A DNA stretch of 44,018 bases from a virus. Shown here in pieces: positions 31,441-39,176 of this stretch. Position 1 is the first letter of the stretch, and each line of letters opens with the position of its first letter. The stretch covers positions 1 through 44,018 of IMG/VR virus record IMGVR_UViG_3300034072_000527. One strand, 5' to 3'. The translations under genes were made by a program, and so were the position numbers. The notes under the pieces were generated by a model, which saw nothing but the letters and a program-made list of their open reading frames with translations, had not been told where the DNA came from and ran no database searches.

Positions 31441-31838
31441 TGGGCTTCCATCCAGCTCAGTAGAAGGCGGACCTCTTCGAGGGTCGCATTGTTCTTGAGC
31501 CGATTTGCTCGTTGGGAAATGACCGCGACGTTCCCCGCCACGTAGCCCTTCTCAGGGATAAGGCGGTCGAGGCTGGGGGAGCAGTCATGGGGACGCTTGC
31601 CTTCGCCCTGCACAACGCGAAGCGGGATGCCGAGGACAGGGCAATGCGTAGGGATCGTAATGTCGCTAGGCGACAGACAGAAGGGAACACCACAAGCTGC
31701 CGCCCGCACCTTCGCGCGGCGAACGAGGTGTCGTTCGGGATGCGCTAGGCGACAGGCGGCGTCTTGTTGGCGAGCCTTCTCGGGATCGCGGAGGCGCGCT
31801 TCGCGCTTCCTCTCCCGGTCTTGCTCTTTGGTTCTTAT
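31437..31838 (-). CDS. HNH homing endonuclease without a normal start codon
   Basis: The frame from 31838 to 31437 encodes 133 residues with a charged N-terminal helix (DRERKREARLRDPEKARQQD) and the HNH core: AAACGVPFCLSPSDI, CPVLGIPL, SPSLDRLIPEKGYVAGNV, VISQRANRLKNN. The homologous part begins well before the first GTG (31709). The frame is open back to a TAG just beyond 31838, and the only start in coupling position is ATA at 31838, overlapping the tail tube stop as ATAA. Translation may begin at ATA, by frameshift from the tail tube gene, or only at GTG 31709 (90 residues). It lies between gp12- and gp13-like genes and resembles the HNH genes at 3966 and 41762. Confidence 0.8.
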   Translation of the reverse strand: MRTKEQDRERKREARLRDPEKARQQDAACRLAHPERHLVRRAKVRAAACGVPFCLSPSDITIPTHCPVLGIPLRVVQGEGKRPHDCSPSLDRLIPEKGYVAGNVAVISQRANRLKNNATLEEVRLLLSWMEAQ

Positions 31839-34018
31839 CCGATTGCCCTATTGAAATAGTACCCCTCCCACTCGGCGGACACGAATGTCGCCCCAAGGTG
31901 GGTGTCGTTCGAAAGGGTGATGACGGACTGCGCCGCGTCGCCGTAAATCTGGAAGCTGTAAGCCCCGGACTGGAACGACGGCTTGTTCAGCCGAAGCTCC
32001 TCCTCGCCAACGATCTTGCCGGTGAACTGGGAGAGCAACGCCGGGACAATCTCTTCCACCTCGGGGTCCATCGCGGCCCCGTAGGGCGCAACCTCGGTGC
32101 GGAAGAAGGCGGTGTTGGCGTAGTTGATGGTGAACGTGCGGAGCTGCAGCCGCCCGGTCGTCACAGCGCGCCCCTGATAGTCCAGAGGGAACTGCTGCGA
32201 GAACGTGAGCGCCTGCCGATAGGACTCCCCTGCGGTGACCGCAGACACGTTGCCAGGCACCCGTACGGTCCGAAGGTCCGCCCAAACGTACGTCGAGGGG
32301 TCGATCAGAGACCCGGGGGCCGTGGGGTGCGAGCCGGTACGGATCAGCTGCAGCTTGGACTGGTCGGGGATGAACGGCAGCACGAACGTGGTGGTGTCGG
32401 TGACGTCGAAGTAGCTGCCAGTCGCGGTCGCCCGCATATCGAGGTAGACCTGATGCAGCTGGTTGTCGGGCTTGGCCCGCTCTTCGAGGTTCACGCGGGT
32501 CAGGTAGACCCCGTCGTCCCGCCGAACGACCACGAACAGGAAGTCGTCCATCTGCTTGGCGGCGAGCGCCTGCCCGGCCAGCTCCCACTTGCGCCATGCC
32601 GACTGGATTTTCTCGTTCCCGTTCCAGTAGAACTGATAGACGTAGATCGAGCCGGTCTGCGTGAGCGCGAACAGGGCCTTGGAGTTGGGCGCGGCGACGA
32701 GCTGCTTGAGTCCTGCTGGGATATACCCGGGGACGTGGGCGCTGATCTCGGCTGCGGTCAGGCTGTCGCCCTGCGCGAGCCGGGTGTACTCCCACACCAC
32801 AGTGCCGCCGTTGCTGTCGCCACAGAAGTAGACTTCCATGCCGATGTTGACCGGGCGGCAGCGCGTGTTGATCTCGTAGTTGGTGACCGGGGAGATCGCG
32901 AGGCTCTCTGGCGAGAGACCCTCTTCCCCGTTCTGGATCGAGAACTGCGTCTGGTCCGCGAAGGCCATGATGCCGTCGTTGAACGGCACGGCGAACTTGA
33001 GCAGCGAGACGCTGGTCGTCGCCACAGCGTGGTCGACCATGTCGCTGGAGATGTAGTCGAGGACGGTGTTGCGCCAGAAGTTGCCGAAGTCCCCGGTGCA
33101 GGAGAACACGATGTTCTCGTCCACGAGGAAGCCGAGGCGGTTCTGGTAGAAGAACACGTCGGAGATCGTCCGCCCGATGAAGCTCGGCGGCGGGTTGCTG
33201 TCCTTGTCGCCCACTCGGCGGGGTGCCCAGCTGAACGGGGCGAACGAGAAAGAGCCGTCAGCCGTCCGCACCAGCGCATGGGGCATGGTGAGCGGATCGA
33301 GCGCGTTGATCTGGTTCGGGGCGACGGTCTCGTCCCACACGGACCCGTTGCGGACCACGTAGTAGCTGACGAAGCCGGTCTCCACGGACCCCACGATCTT
33401 GTACAGGTCCCCGTTGGGGGCCGTCTCAGGGAGCTTCTCGATGGAAGGCAGCTCGCCCCGGTAGGTCCCGGCGGCGGTGTTTGGCCGATACTGGTAGGGC
33501 TGGCCGGTCGCGATGGTGAACCCCAAGGCCCCCAAGGGGGTCAGGGTGCCCAGCCCCGAGGTGCCCCGGTTGAGCCAGATCGAGGACGTAGGGTCGGCCA
33601 CGAGGTCTGCCCCGGCGGCGTCCATCTGGCACACGACGTCCGAGTTCACGATGAACGTGTAGTCGGCGACCGTCACGGCTTGGAAGTTGGAACCCGTCCC
33701 GAGATACGAAAGGCCTTGAGGGGCGTTCACGGTCTGCTCGGCCCCGGTCAGAGCGTCGAAGACCCGGAGCGTCCCGGCGTCGATGATCACGCAGTACCGC
33801 TCGGTGGTGTCGCGGTTGATGTAGTGGATGAAGACGTCCTCGGAAAACCCGTCGGAAATCTTCGCGACCAGCTCGGCAGGCGGGCGTTTCGCGAGGCCGT
33901 CCGACATGGACGACCACGTGTTCAGCTCGTCCTCGTTCTGGTCGCTGGCGCGCATGATCGGCGGCTGCCGTGAGACCCCGTTGAGGATCGAGGGGATGAC
34001 CCGGTGGCGCAGGCTCAT
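31835..34018 (-). CDS. Tail tubular protein B (T7 gp12-like)
   Basis: A 727-residue nozzle protein (T7 gp12 has 794). It begins MSLRHRVIPSILNGVSRQPP, a very typical opening, followed by IMRASDQNEDELNTWSSMSDG and a beta-propeller-like body (YWNGNEKIQSAWRKWEL). It forms the distal tail tube and binds fibres. The ATG shares a base with the gp11-like stop. The end (YYFNRAIG) is immediately followed by the HNH reading frame. Confidence 0.95.
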   Translation of the reverse strand: MSLRHRVIPSILNGVSRQPPIMRASDQNEDELNTWSSMSDGLAKRPPAELVAKISDGFSEDVFIHYINRDTTERYCVIIDAGTLRVFDALTGAEQTVNAPQGLSYLGTGSNFQAVTVADYTFIVNSDVVCQMDAAGADLVADPTSSIWLNRGTSGLGTLTPLGALGFTIATGQPYQYRPNTAAGTYRGELPSIEKLPETAPNGDLYKIVGSVETGFVSYYVVRNGSVWDETVAPNQINALDPLTMPHALVRTADGSFSFAPFSWAPRRVGDKDSNPPPSFIGRTISDVFFYQNRLGFLVDENIVFSCTGDFGNFWRNTVLDYISSDMVDHAVATTSVSLLKFAVPFNDGIMAFADQTQFSIQNGEEGLSPESLAISPVTNYEINTRCRPVNIGMEVYFCGDSNGGTVVWEYTRLAQGDSLTAAEISAHVPGYIPAGLKQLVAAPNSKALFALTQTGSIYVYQFYWNGNEKIQSAWRKWELAGQALAAKQMDDFLFVVVRRDDGVYLTRVNLEERAKPDNQLHQVYLDMRATATGSYFDVTDTTTFVLPFIPDQSKLQLIRTGSHPTAPGSLIDPSTYVWADLRTVRVPGNVSAVTAGESYRQALTFSQQFPLDYQGRAVTTGRLQLRTFTINYANTAFFRTEVAPYGAAMDPEVEEIVPALLSQFTGKIVGEEELRLNKPSFQSGAYSFQIYGDAAQSVITLSNDTHLGATFVSAEWEGYYFNRAIG

Positions 34019-34608
34019 TAGTACTGCCTCCGCCCGAAGGCGCTGATGCCCCGATTGCCGGTGAAGAGGTTGGTTCGGCGCGACGCGCGCTCTTCGCGCA
34101 TCAAGGCGACCCACGCCTTCATTTCGTCTTCCTGCTCGTAGCGGTCGAGGATTTGGGAACCGATTGCCTTGGACTGGAAGCGCCGGGCGGCGACCGTGGC
34201 GACGTAGTCGCGGGCGGTCTGCGGGATCGCCTCGTACTCGAAGCCCCACACGACCCTTACGGTTACCGGGTCGGTGAACTCGAAGGTCTCGGTGGCCCGG
34301 TCCCACAGGCACCGGCCCTTGCCGTCAAGGACGCGCTCGGTGATGTCGAGGTCGTCACTGTCGATCTTGAGGGCGTTCGCTGGGACGATGATGTTCCCGT
34401 CGAGGTCCGGGGTGAGGGTGTAGGCCTCGTCGGTGTTGAACCACCAGCCCTTCGTCAGGGCGGTGCGAAGCGCGGTCTGCAGGCGCTGGCGGGCGACTGC
34501 CACGTCCTTGATGCCGGTGACCGCGAGGGTGTTCACTGGAGCCTGACCGATGCTCATCAGCATTTCGTTGACGGCTTCCAGCTCGGTCATTGCGTTGATG
34601 GTGGGCAT
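34018..34608 (-). CDS. Tail tubular protein A (T7 gp11-like)
   Basis: A 196-residue gatekeeper protein, the same length as T7 gp11. Typical segments are TELEAVNEMLMSIGQAPV near the start, TALTKGWWFNTDEAYTL and ETFEFTDPVTVRVVWGFEYE. It forms the ring between portal and nozzle. AGGA lies upstream of ATG 34608. A terminator and tRNA-like fragment separate it from the capsid gene. Confidence 0.95.
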   Translation of the reverse strand: MPTINAMTELEAVNEMLMSIGQAPVNTLAVTGIKDVAVARQRLQTALRTALTKGWWFNTDEAYTLTPDLDGNIIVPANALKIDSDDLDITERVLDGKGRCLWDRATETFEFTDPVTVRVVWGFEYEAIPQTARDYVATVAARRFQSKAIGSQILDRYEQEDEMKAWVALMREERASRRTNLFTGNRGISAFGRRQY

Positions 34609-34625
34609 GGATGAAGTTCCTGTGT

Positions 34626-34675
34626 TGGCGAGGGTGGGCGGAATCGAACCGCCGTCCCACGGTTTTGGAGACCGG
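34626..34675 (-). other. 3' half of a tRNA-Trp(CCA) gene, candidate attP core
   Basis: The minus strand contains an anticodon arm with loop CTCCAAA (anticodon CCA at 34666-34668), a five-base variable loop, a perfect T arm GGCGG-TTCGATT-CCGCC, the 3' acceptor strand CACCCTC, discriminator G and an encoded CCA. Upstream of the anticodon stem the match to tRNA stops: no proper D arm and only five of seven acceptor pairs (with GTCGGTG). A fragment from anticodon arm to CCA is what phage attP sites carry when they integrate into a tRNA gene. It lies 23 kb from int, which is unusual. Confidence 0.7.
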
Positions 34676-34700
34676 GGAGCGCCCAGCGCGCACCGACGTG

Positions 34701-34733
34701 AAAAAATAGGGGCCACCCCGAAAGGTGACCCCC
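34701..34733 (-). terminator. Intrinsic terminator after the capsid gene
   Basis: A 9-bp stem (724-732 with 709-717 of the 34-kb stretch; GGGGTCACC / GGTGGCCCC, one G-T pair) with a six-base loop, followed by TATTTTTT on the minus strand. It is in the same place as T7 T-phi, between genes 10 and 11, and should raise capsid mRNA relative to tail mRNA. Confidence 0.92.
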
Positions 34734-34750
34734 ATTTTGGAGAGTGTGGC

Positions 34751-35734
34751 TTACACCGGGATCGCGCCCGTGCGCAGCTCCACCGCACACTTGTTGCGGA
34801 GGGTGCGGGTGCCGACCATCAGGCGCGAGAGCATGAGGGTGCCCTGCTTGCGGACCTGATCTTCGGTCTGGAACGAGACGTCCTGCACGATGGCCGAAGC
34901 CGCCGCCATCGGGGTCCACACGAGGCCGACGGTCGTGCCGTACTTGCCCCGGTAGTACGCCGGGATGAAGGCGTCCTTGGTGTCGTTGATGAAATCACCC
35001 GCAGTCGAGTCCTCGCCGAAGGGCGTGATGTTCGACTTGTGGATCATGATGTCGTCGATGGTCGTGAGCGTCATGCTCTTGATGCTCGACCCGCCACCGT
35101 TGGTGTCCTGGTTCAGGTTCTTGTCGCTGCGGGCGACCAGATACCACTGAGCGGGCTGCAGGAGGCCGTGGACCGGCATCGAGTCGATGGGCACGTCCTT
35201 CTCGTCGAGGGTCTGCTTGGCAGCCGAGAAGCCGTCGATCAGCGTGTTCGCGGTGTTGGCGAACGCAGCGTTCTCGATGCCGGTGCCGCCCTGATCGCCG
35301 GGGAACAGCGCGCCGCCACGGGCAGCCTTGATGATCGAGCGCATGACGTTGGCGTCATACTTGCGCGCGAGGAAGGCACCCATTTCGGTGGTGTACGGCT
35401 GCCGCACGTCGAAGTGGTTCAGCACCTCGTCGATGTCCGAGACGAAGACGTCCGAGATGAGCTTGTCATCCGGGTCGATCTTGATCTCGGTGTGCGGAAT
35501 CTTGCGGCCAGTGATTTCAGTGCCGGGGACGTGGTAGCCGCCGCCCGCGCGCCAGATGGCCGGGAACTTGAACGACTTACCGCCCGAGAGCGACTTGGTC
35601 TCATGCTTGTCGCGCATGATGGTCTTGGTGCCGAAGGCGGTCAGGACTTCGCCTGCAGCCAGTTCGAGCATCAGAGCGCGGGTATCGCCAGCGCCGAGGT
35701 TCTGGCCCGGGAAGTTGGGAGTGCTGTTAGCCAT
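34751..35734 (-). CDS. Major capsid protein (T7 gp10-like)
   Basis: A 327-residue HK97-fold protein (T7 gp10A has 345). Recognisable parts are ALMLELAAGEVLTAFGTKTI, KFPAIWRAGGGYHVPGTEITG, the IDEVLNHFDVRQPY segment and the C-terminal TEDQVRKQGTLMLSRLMVGT. About 415 copies build the T7 head. No gp10B-type frameshift extension is visible: the stop is followed directly by the terminator. The ribosome site is weak; a 229-base leader precedes it. Confidence 0.95.
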   Translation of the reverse strand: MANSTPNFPGQNLGAGDTRALMLELAAGEVLTAFGTKTIMRDKHETKSLSGGKSFKFPAIWRAGGGYHVPGTEITGRKIPHTEIKIDPDDKLISDVFVSDIDEVLNHFDVRQPYTTEMGAFLARKYDANVMRSIIKAARGGALFPGDQGGTGIENAAFANTANTLIDGFSAAKQTLDEKDVPIDSMPVHGLLQPAQWYLVARSDKNLNQDTNGGGSSIKSMTLTTIDDIMIHKSNITPFGEDSTAGDFINDTKDAFIPAYYRGKYGTTVGLVWTPMAAASAIVQDVSFQTEDQVRKQGTLMLSRLMVGTRTLRNKCAVELRTGAIPV

Positions 35735-35963
35735 TATTTTTGGGCTTTCGCTTGGGGATTGGAGAGAGGGGTTGACGCGCCGTCGGCTCGGACCATGCGA
35801 TGCCAGTGCCGGTTATCCCTTTCGGGGCCGGTGGGCTTCACGCACAGGGGCGTTAGGGGCGGAAATCCCAGACGCTGATCAGGCGTCGGGGCGGCGGACG
35901 GGCGCTCTGCGGAACCGAAGGGGGATCAGCCCAACGGCACTGCGAGCGCCCGCCGCAAGTCAG
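35735..35963 (-). other. Structured leader before the capsid gene
   Basis: 229 bases with no supported gene. It contains long-range complementary arms GGGCGCTC/GAGCGCCC (35-base loop) and a GACGC/GCGTC hairpin. No copy of the phage promoter is present, although T7 has its strong phi10 promoter here. A 20-codon frame (ATG at about 35797) ends at a TAA that overlaps the capsid ATG. It may control capsid translation. Confidence 0.45.
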
Positions 35964-36833
35964 TTAGCGGTTGAAGGAGACGCCAGCTGCGCGGGTGCGC
36001 GCCAGCTTCTCGACCACTTCCTTCTGGTAGACGACGTCGCGGGCGTAGCGGGGGTCCGCCATCGCCTGCGTCAGTTCGTCGCGGGAGTTGAAGATGTCAC
36101 CGGCAGTCGGCGCACCGTTGACCGGGGCGACCTTGCGGCCTTCCGACGGGGCGGTACGGCTGTAGCGGGCGAAGAGGCCGACCACGGCGTTCTCAGCCAG
36201 CGCCGGGTTGTCGAGCGCGGTGTTGAAGGCATCGAGTTCGGCGTCCGACAGGTTCGCGGCAGCCCAGCGGGCCATCGCGTTGTAGTTGTCCTCGCCACCC
36301 ACGAAGCCGTGGACCTTGGCCGTCTGCTGTTCCTGCAGCGCCGCAAGGCCTGCGAGGTACACCTGCTGGACTTCCGGGGGGATGCCCAGCTCTGCCAGCT
36401 TGGTCGAGGTCTCTTCGGTGAACTTGCCCTCTGCCGTGAACTCGGTCGCAGCGGCAGTGATCGTGGCGGTCAGCGGATTGTCTCCCGCAGCCGGGGCCTC
36501 TTCGACCTTCTTCTCGATCTTGCCGTTCTTGACTTCGACGTCCACAGGGTCCGCCGCCGGGTCTGCCGGGGCTTCCTGCTTGCCGGAGAGCTTGGCCTCC
36601 AGCTCGGCGTAGGACTTCGCCAGATCGCTTACGCGCAGCTCACCCTTCTCGGCATCCCAGAACTTCTCAGGGACACCCTCGGGGCGCTGGGGGCGGTTGT
36701 CGGGCTTGGAGTGGGGATCGACCGGCGGCAGGCCCTCACGGGCGACCTGCAGTGCTGCCTGCTCCTGCGGAGACAGGGCGGCTTCTGCCGGGGTGACCGC
36801 AGGGGTCTCGGGGGTCTGGGCCGGATCGCTCAC
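35964..36833 (-). CDS. Scaffolding protein (T7 gp9-like)
   Basis: A 289-residue acidic, Pro/Ala/Glu-rich protein (T7 gp9 has 307) with segments GVPEKFWDAEKGELRVSDLA, YAELEAKL and FVGGEDNYNAMARWAAANL, typical of gp9-like scaffolds. It guides prohead assembly and is then released. Starts at GTG 36833 overlapping the upstream stop (GTGA). Confidence 0.93.
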   Translation of the reverse strand: MSDPAQTPETPAVTPAEAALSPQEQAALQVAREGLPPVDPHSKPDNRPQRPEGVPEKFWDAEKGELRVSDLAKSYAELEAKLSGKQEAPADPAADPVDVEVKNGKIEKKVEEAPAAGDNPLTATITAAATEFTAEGKFTEETSTKLAELGIPPEVQQVYLAGLAALQEQQTAKVHGFVGGEDNYNAMARWAAANLSDAELDAFNTALDNPALAENAVVGLFARYSRTAPSEGRKVAPVNGAPTAGDIFNSRDELTQAMADPRYARDVVYQKEVVEKLARTRAAGVSFNR

Positions 36834-37012
36834 AGGTAGTCCACCACCTTGAACTCGCCGAACTCACGTTCGGTCGGGGTGCCGGTTGCCGGAGCCGCAG
36901 CGGCGGCTGCCTCGGTGTTGTCCACCACCTCGAACTGGTCGTTCGAGACGACCTTCACAGGTTCAGCGGCGGTTTCTGCCGGAGCTTCGGCGGGGGTCTT
37001 GGGCTTGGTCAT
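36830..37012 (-). CDS. Hypothetical Pro/Ala-rich acidic protein
   Basis: A 60-residue low-complexity protein between portal and scaffold genes, ending GEFKVVDYL. AAGGAT precedes the ATG; the stop overlaps the scaffold GTG. Its composition resembles the scaffold's first part. Unknown function, perhaps an assembly helper. Confidence 0.65.
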   Translation of the reverse strand: MTKPKTPAEAPAETAAEPVKVVSNDQFEVVDNTEAAAAAAPATGTPTEREFGEFKVVDYL

Positions 37013-37015
37013 GGG

Positions 37016-38560
37016 TTATCCTTGGGGTTGTTCGGTCAAGGCGGCTGCGCCAGCGCGAGCGAGCGCGGGGACGGCGGCCTGCGTGGCCTGCTGCGCCTGC
37101 GCGGCTTCGGACTCTTGGGCGAGCTGCTCTTGGCTCTTGATCAGGGAAGCGACGTCTTCGATGCCGTAGTTGTCGGCGAGGCGGCGGCCCACTTCGGAGC
37201 TGTCGGTGATCTGCGAGATCACGGCATCGCCGTAGGTCGTCTTCATGTCGGTCAGCCACATGCGCAGCTTGTTCGCTGCGTGGTTGCGGCCAAGGGCTTC
37301 GAAGCCGGTCACAATGGTTGGCTCGACGTCGTCCGGCAGGGCCGGGACCTTCTGCTCACGCTCAAGGGCGTACAGAAGCCGCTTGATCAGCGGGAGCTGC
37401 AGCTCGGCGGACATGACAGTGTAGACTCCGCCAAGCACGTTCTCCAGCTCCTGCGCCATCGCGCGGATTTCCTCCGCAGTGACGCGCTCGGCGTTACGTA
37501 CGGTGCCGCTCTGGAGCATGAAGGCGTGAGACAGGCGCAGCTCAAGGCGCTCGGAGACAGCCGACGCGACTTGGAAGTCCTGGCCCTTGTCGAGCTGCAG
37601 GGACTGCACCTTGTCAGCGTAGCCGGTGACGTACTCTCCAGTCTCGGCGCGGTTCAGCTCTTCGATGTCGATCATCGAGTTGGGGTCGACGATGTGAACG
37701 ATGCGTGACGCGACGGCGGCGAACTGGATGATGGACTTCGAGAGGTCTTCGAGGGACATGAGGTCCCCGATGTACTCGCTGACGTGCGCCCGACCGTAGT
37801 CGCTGCCGGGCACTGCCTGCCACCGAAGGGCCATCCACCCGGCCTTGTCGCGGGGCGCGCGGCCCTCGCTTCCCGGCACGATGATGCCGTTGATCTCCTG
37901 ATAGTCGACGAGGTCGTCGCCATCGAGCTGCACATGGGTGTACAGGTCGATCAGCTTCTCCTTGTCCTTGCCCTCTTCCACGACAACCTTGCAGGTCGTC
38001 CGGGTGGCGTCGTCAAGGGTGGCGGGGTAGACCTTCTCGTGGACCACGGCCTCGATCAGCCGTCCGCGCTCGTCGCGCAGACAGACGTACTGGTCGAGCC
38101 GCCACATGCGCGGCGGGACGTTCTCGATAGGGACGTGGATCAGGGCGTTCCCGGCGACCACGAGGTGCCGGAAGGTCTCCATCATGATCGGGCGCATCGC
38201 CATCGTCTCGACCCGGAGGTGAGCCTTGCTGGAGATGCGGGCCAGAGCGGTCTGGACTTCGGACAGGCGCTCCCCAAGCTCCTGCGCGGTGTCCTCGTGG
38301 ACACTGATGCGGGCAAAGGGGCTGTCAGGCGGGAACTGGGTGACCAGCATCCACGAGGCCAGATTGTTCACGCAGCGGGCACCTAGGGACTGGTAGGGCT
38401 GGGAGAAGCTGGTGCTGCTGTCCTGCCCGTCCGCAGGCACGAGGCCCGGGATGGTCAGCTCGGAGTTGCTGCGGGCGCGTTCGAGGATGGTGTTGCGGCC
38501 CGACTTGAGCTGCTCGTACCGGGCCTTGGCGACCGGGGTGACGGTGAAGTTAGCGGACAT
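37016..38560 (-). CDS. Portal protein / head-tail connector (T7 gp8-like)
   Basis: A 514-residue protein (T7 gp8 has 536). Typical parts are RYEQLKSGRNTILERARSNS, SLGARCVNNLASWMLVTQFPP, RHLVVAGNALIHVP and the core RIVHIVDPNSMIDIEELNRA, followed by ERVTAEEIRAMAQELENVLGG. It forms the dodecameric ring through which DNA enters. The ATG lies 11 bases inside the end of the upstream gene. Confidence 0.96.
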   Translation of the reverse strand: MSANFTVTPVAKARYEQLKSGRNTILERARSNSELTIPGLVPADGQDSSTSFSQPYQSLGARCVNNLASWMLVTQFPPDSPFARISVHEDTAQELGERLSEVQTALARISSKAHLRVETMAMRPIMMETFRHLVVAGNALIHVPIENVPPRMWRLDQYVCLRDERGRLIEAVVHEKVYPATLDDATRTTCKVVVEEGKDKEKLIDLYTHVQLDGDDLVDYQEINGIIVPGSEGRAPRDKAGWMALRWQAVPGSDYGRAHVSEYIGDLMSLEDLSKSIIQFAAVASRIVHIVDPNSMIDIEELNRAETGEYVTGYADKVQSLQLDKGQDFQVASAVSERLELRLSHAFMLQSGTVRNAERVTAEEIRAMAQELENVLGGVYTVMSAELQLPLIKRLLYALEREQKVPALPDDVEPTIVTGFEALGRNHAANKLRMWLTDMKTTYGDAVISQITDSSEVGRRLADNYGIEDVASLIKSQEQLAQESEAAQAQQATQAAVPALARAGAAALTEQPQG

Positions 38561-38849
38561 TCACGTTGGCCTCGCGGCTGATGCGACCACCCCCGCCACG
38601 AACAGGCGAGCCGCCGGGCACTGCCGGGGCGCTCGGGATAGCGAGCGGCGGCGGGCTGGGCGTAGGGGTGGCCGTCGGCGGGGCGCTCGGCGTTACGCCA
38701 GAGCCTCGCGTGATGCGGAGAGACGCGCGACCGGCGCGCATGGCCTTGGCCTGCGGACCGACGCCGTCGAGATAGGGGTTGCGAATGACCGTAGGGTCTT
38801 TCGGCTTGCTTGCGTTCGGGTCGACCTTCGGGGTCTTGACGAGGCACAT
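38550..38849 (-). CDS. Small virion/tail assembly protein (T7 gp7.3-like)
   Basis: A 99-residue protein, the same length as T7 gp7.3. It begins MCLVKTPKVDPNASKPKDP, has NPYLDGVG and the basic motif RAGRASLRITRGSG, similar in pattern to the SLSVARSSGGG end of T7 gp7.3, then a Pro/Ala-rich low-complexity tail. T7 gp7.3 is needed for adsorption and tail assembly. AAAGGAA precedes the ATG. Confidence 0.65.
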   Translation of the reverse strand: MCLVKTPKVDPNASKPKDPTVIRNPYLDGVGPQAKAMRAGRASLRITRGSGVTPSAPPTATPTPSPPPLAIPSAPAVPGGSPVRGGGGRISREANVNVR

Positions 38850-39103
38850 CAGCGTTTCCTTTCGCGGACACGCGGCGGGCCGTTGCGGCGGTCGCGGAGG
38901 AGTTTCAGGAAGACGACAAGCTCGCGCTTGCCTGCTTGGCGCTGGATGGAAATCAGGCTCTCGTCCGCCGAGGGGATCACTTCGGGGACGAGGCGATCCA
39001 GCTCGTCGATCAGTTCGTCGACGGATGCGGGGAGCTTCTGGATGGCGGGTCTCGCGCTGCTCGGCACATGAAAAAAAGGGGACCGCCGAACGCCCGAAGG
39101 CAT
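38849..39103 (-). CDS. Hypothetical small protein at the head of the virion operon
   Basis: An 84-residue protein with a likely conserved core VDELIDELDRLVPEVIPSADES and GKRELVVFLKLLRDRR. The best ribosome site (AAGGGGA) precedes ATG 39103, but both lie inside the terminator stem-loop at 39071-39116, so the first dozen residues would be encoded by the terminator. GTG 39067, just after the T tract, is an alternative start (72 residues) with no ribosome site. Function unknown. The stop overlaps the next ATG (TGATG). Confidence 0.6.
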   Translation of the reverse strand: MPSGVRRSPFFHVPSSARPAIQKLPASVDELIDELDRLVPEVIPSADESLISIQRQAGKRELVVFLKLLRDRRNGPPRVRERKR

Positions 39104-39116
39104 CAGCGGTCCCCTT
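39071..39116 (-). terminator. Intrinsic terminator 45 bases after a phage promoter
   Basis: Arms 39106-39116 and 39077-39087 form an 11-bp stem (AAGGGGACCGC/GCGGTCCCCTT) with an inner GCC-TTC-GGGC hairpin, then seven T on the minus strand. It ends transcripts from the replication genes and would also stop most transcripts begun at the promoter 39158-39176 unless the polymerase reads through. Confidence 0.92.
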
Positions 39117-39157
39117 GAGGTACCGAAAGGAAATCAGATCAGAGAATGTTCCATTCT

Positions 39158-39176
39158 CCGAGAGTGCGTGTTAATT
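39158..39176 (-). promoter_or_regulatory. Phage RNA polymerase promoter (C type) for the virion operon
   Basis: The minus strand reads AATTAACACGCACTCTCGG and overlaps the TAA stop of the exonuclease gene. The transcript would begin GGAGAATG-GAA-CATTCTC, a 7-bp hairpin at its very 5' end. It is the only promoter seen for the whole structural region. Confidence 0.85.

Noticed and set aside
34626-34700. Complete functional tRNA-Trp
   Set aside because: No acceptable D arm and two mismatched acceptor pairs upstream of the anticodon arm; the spacing is about four bases too short.
35820-35845. Possible plus-strand promoter (TTCACGCACAGGGGCG)
   Set aside because: Only CACGCAC matches; the TTAA block and the TCGG start region are missing.
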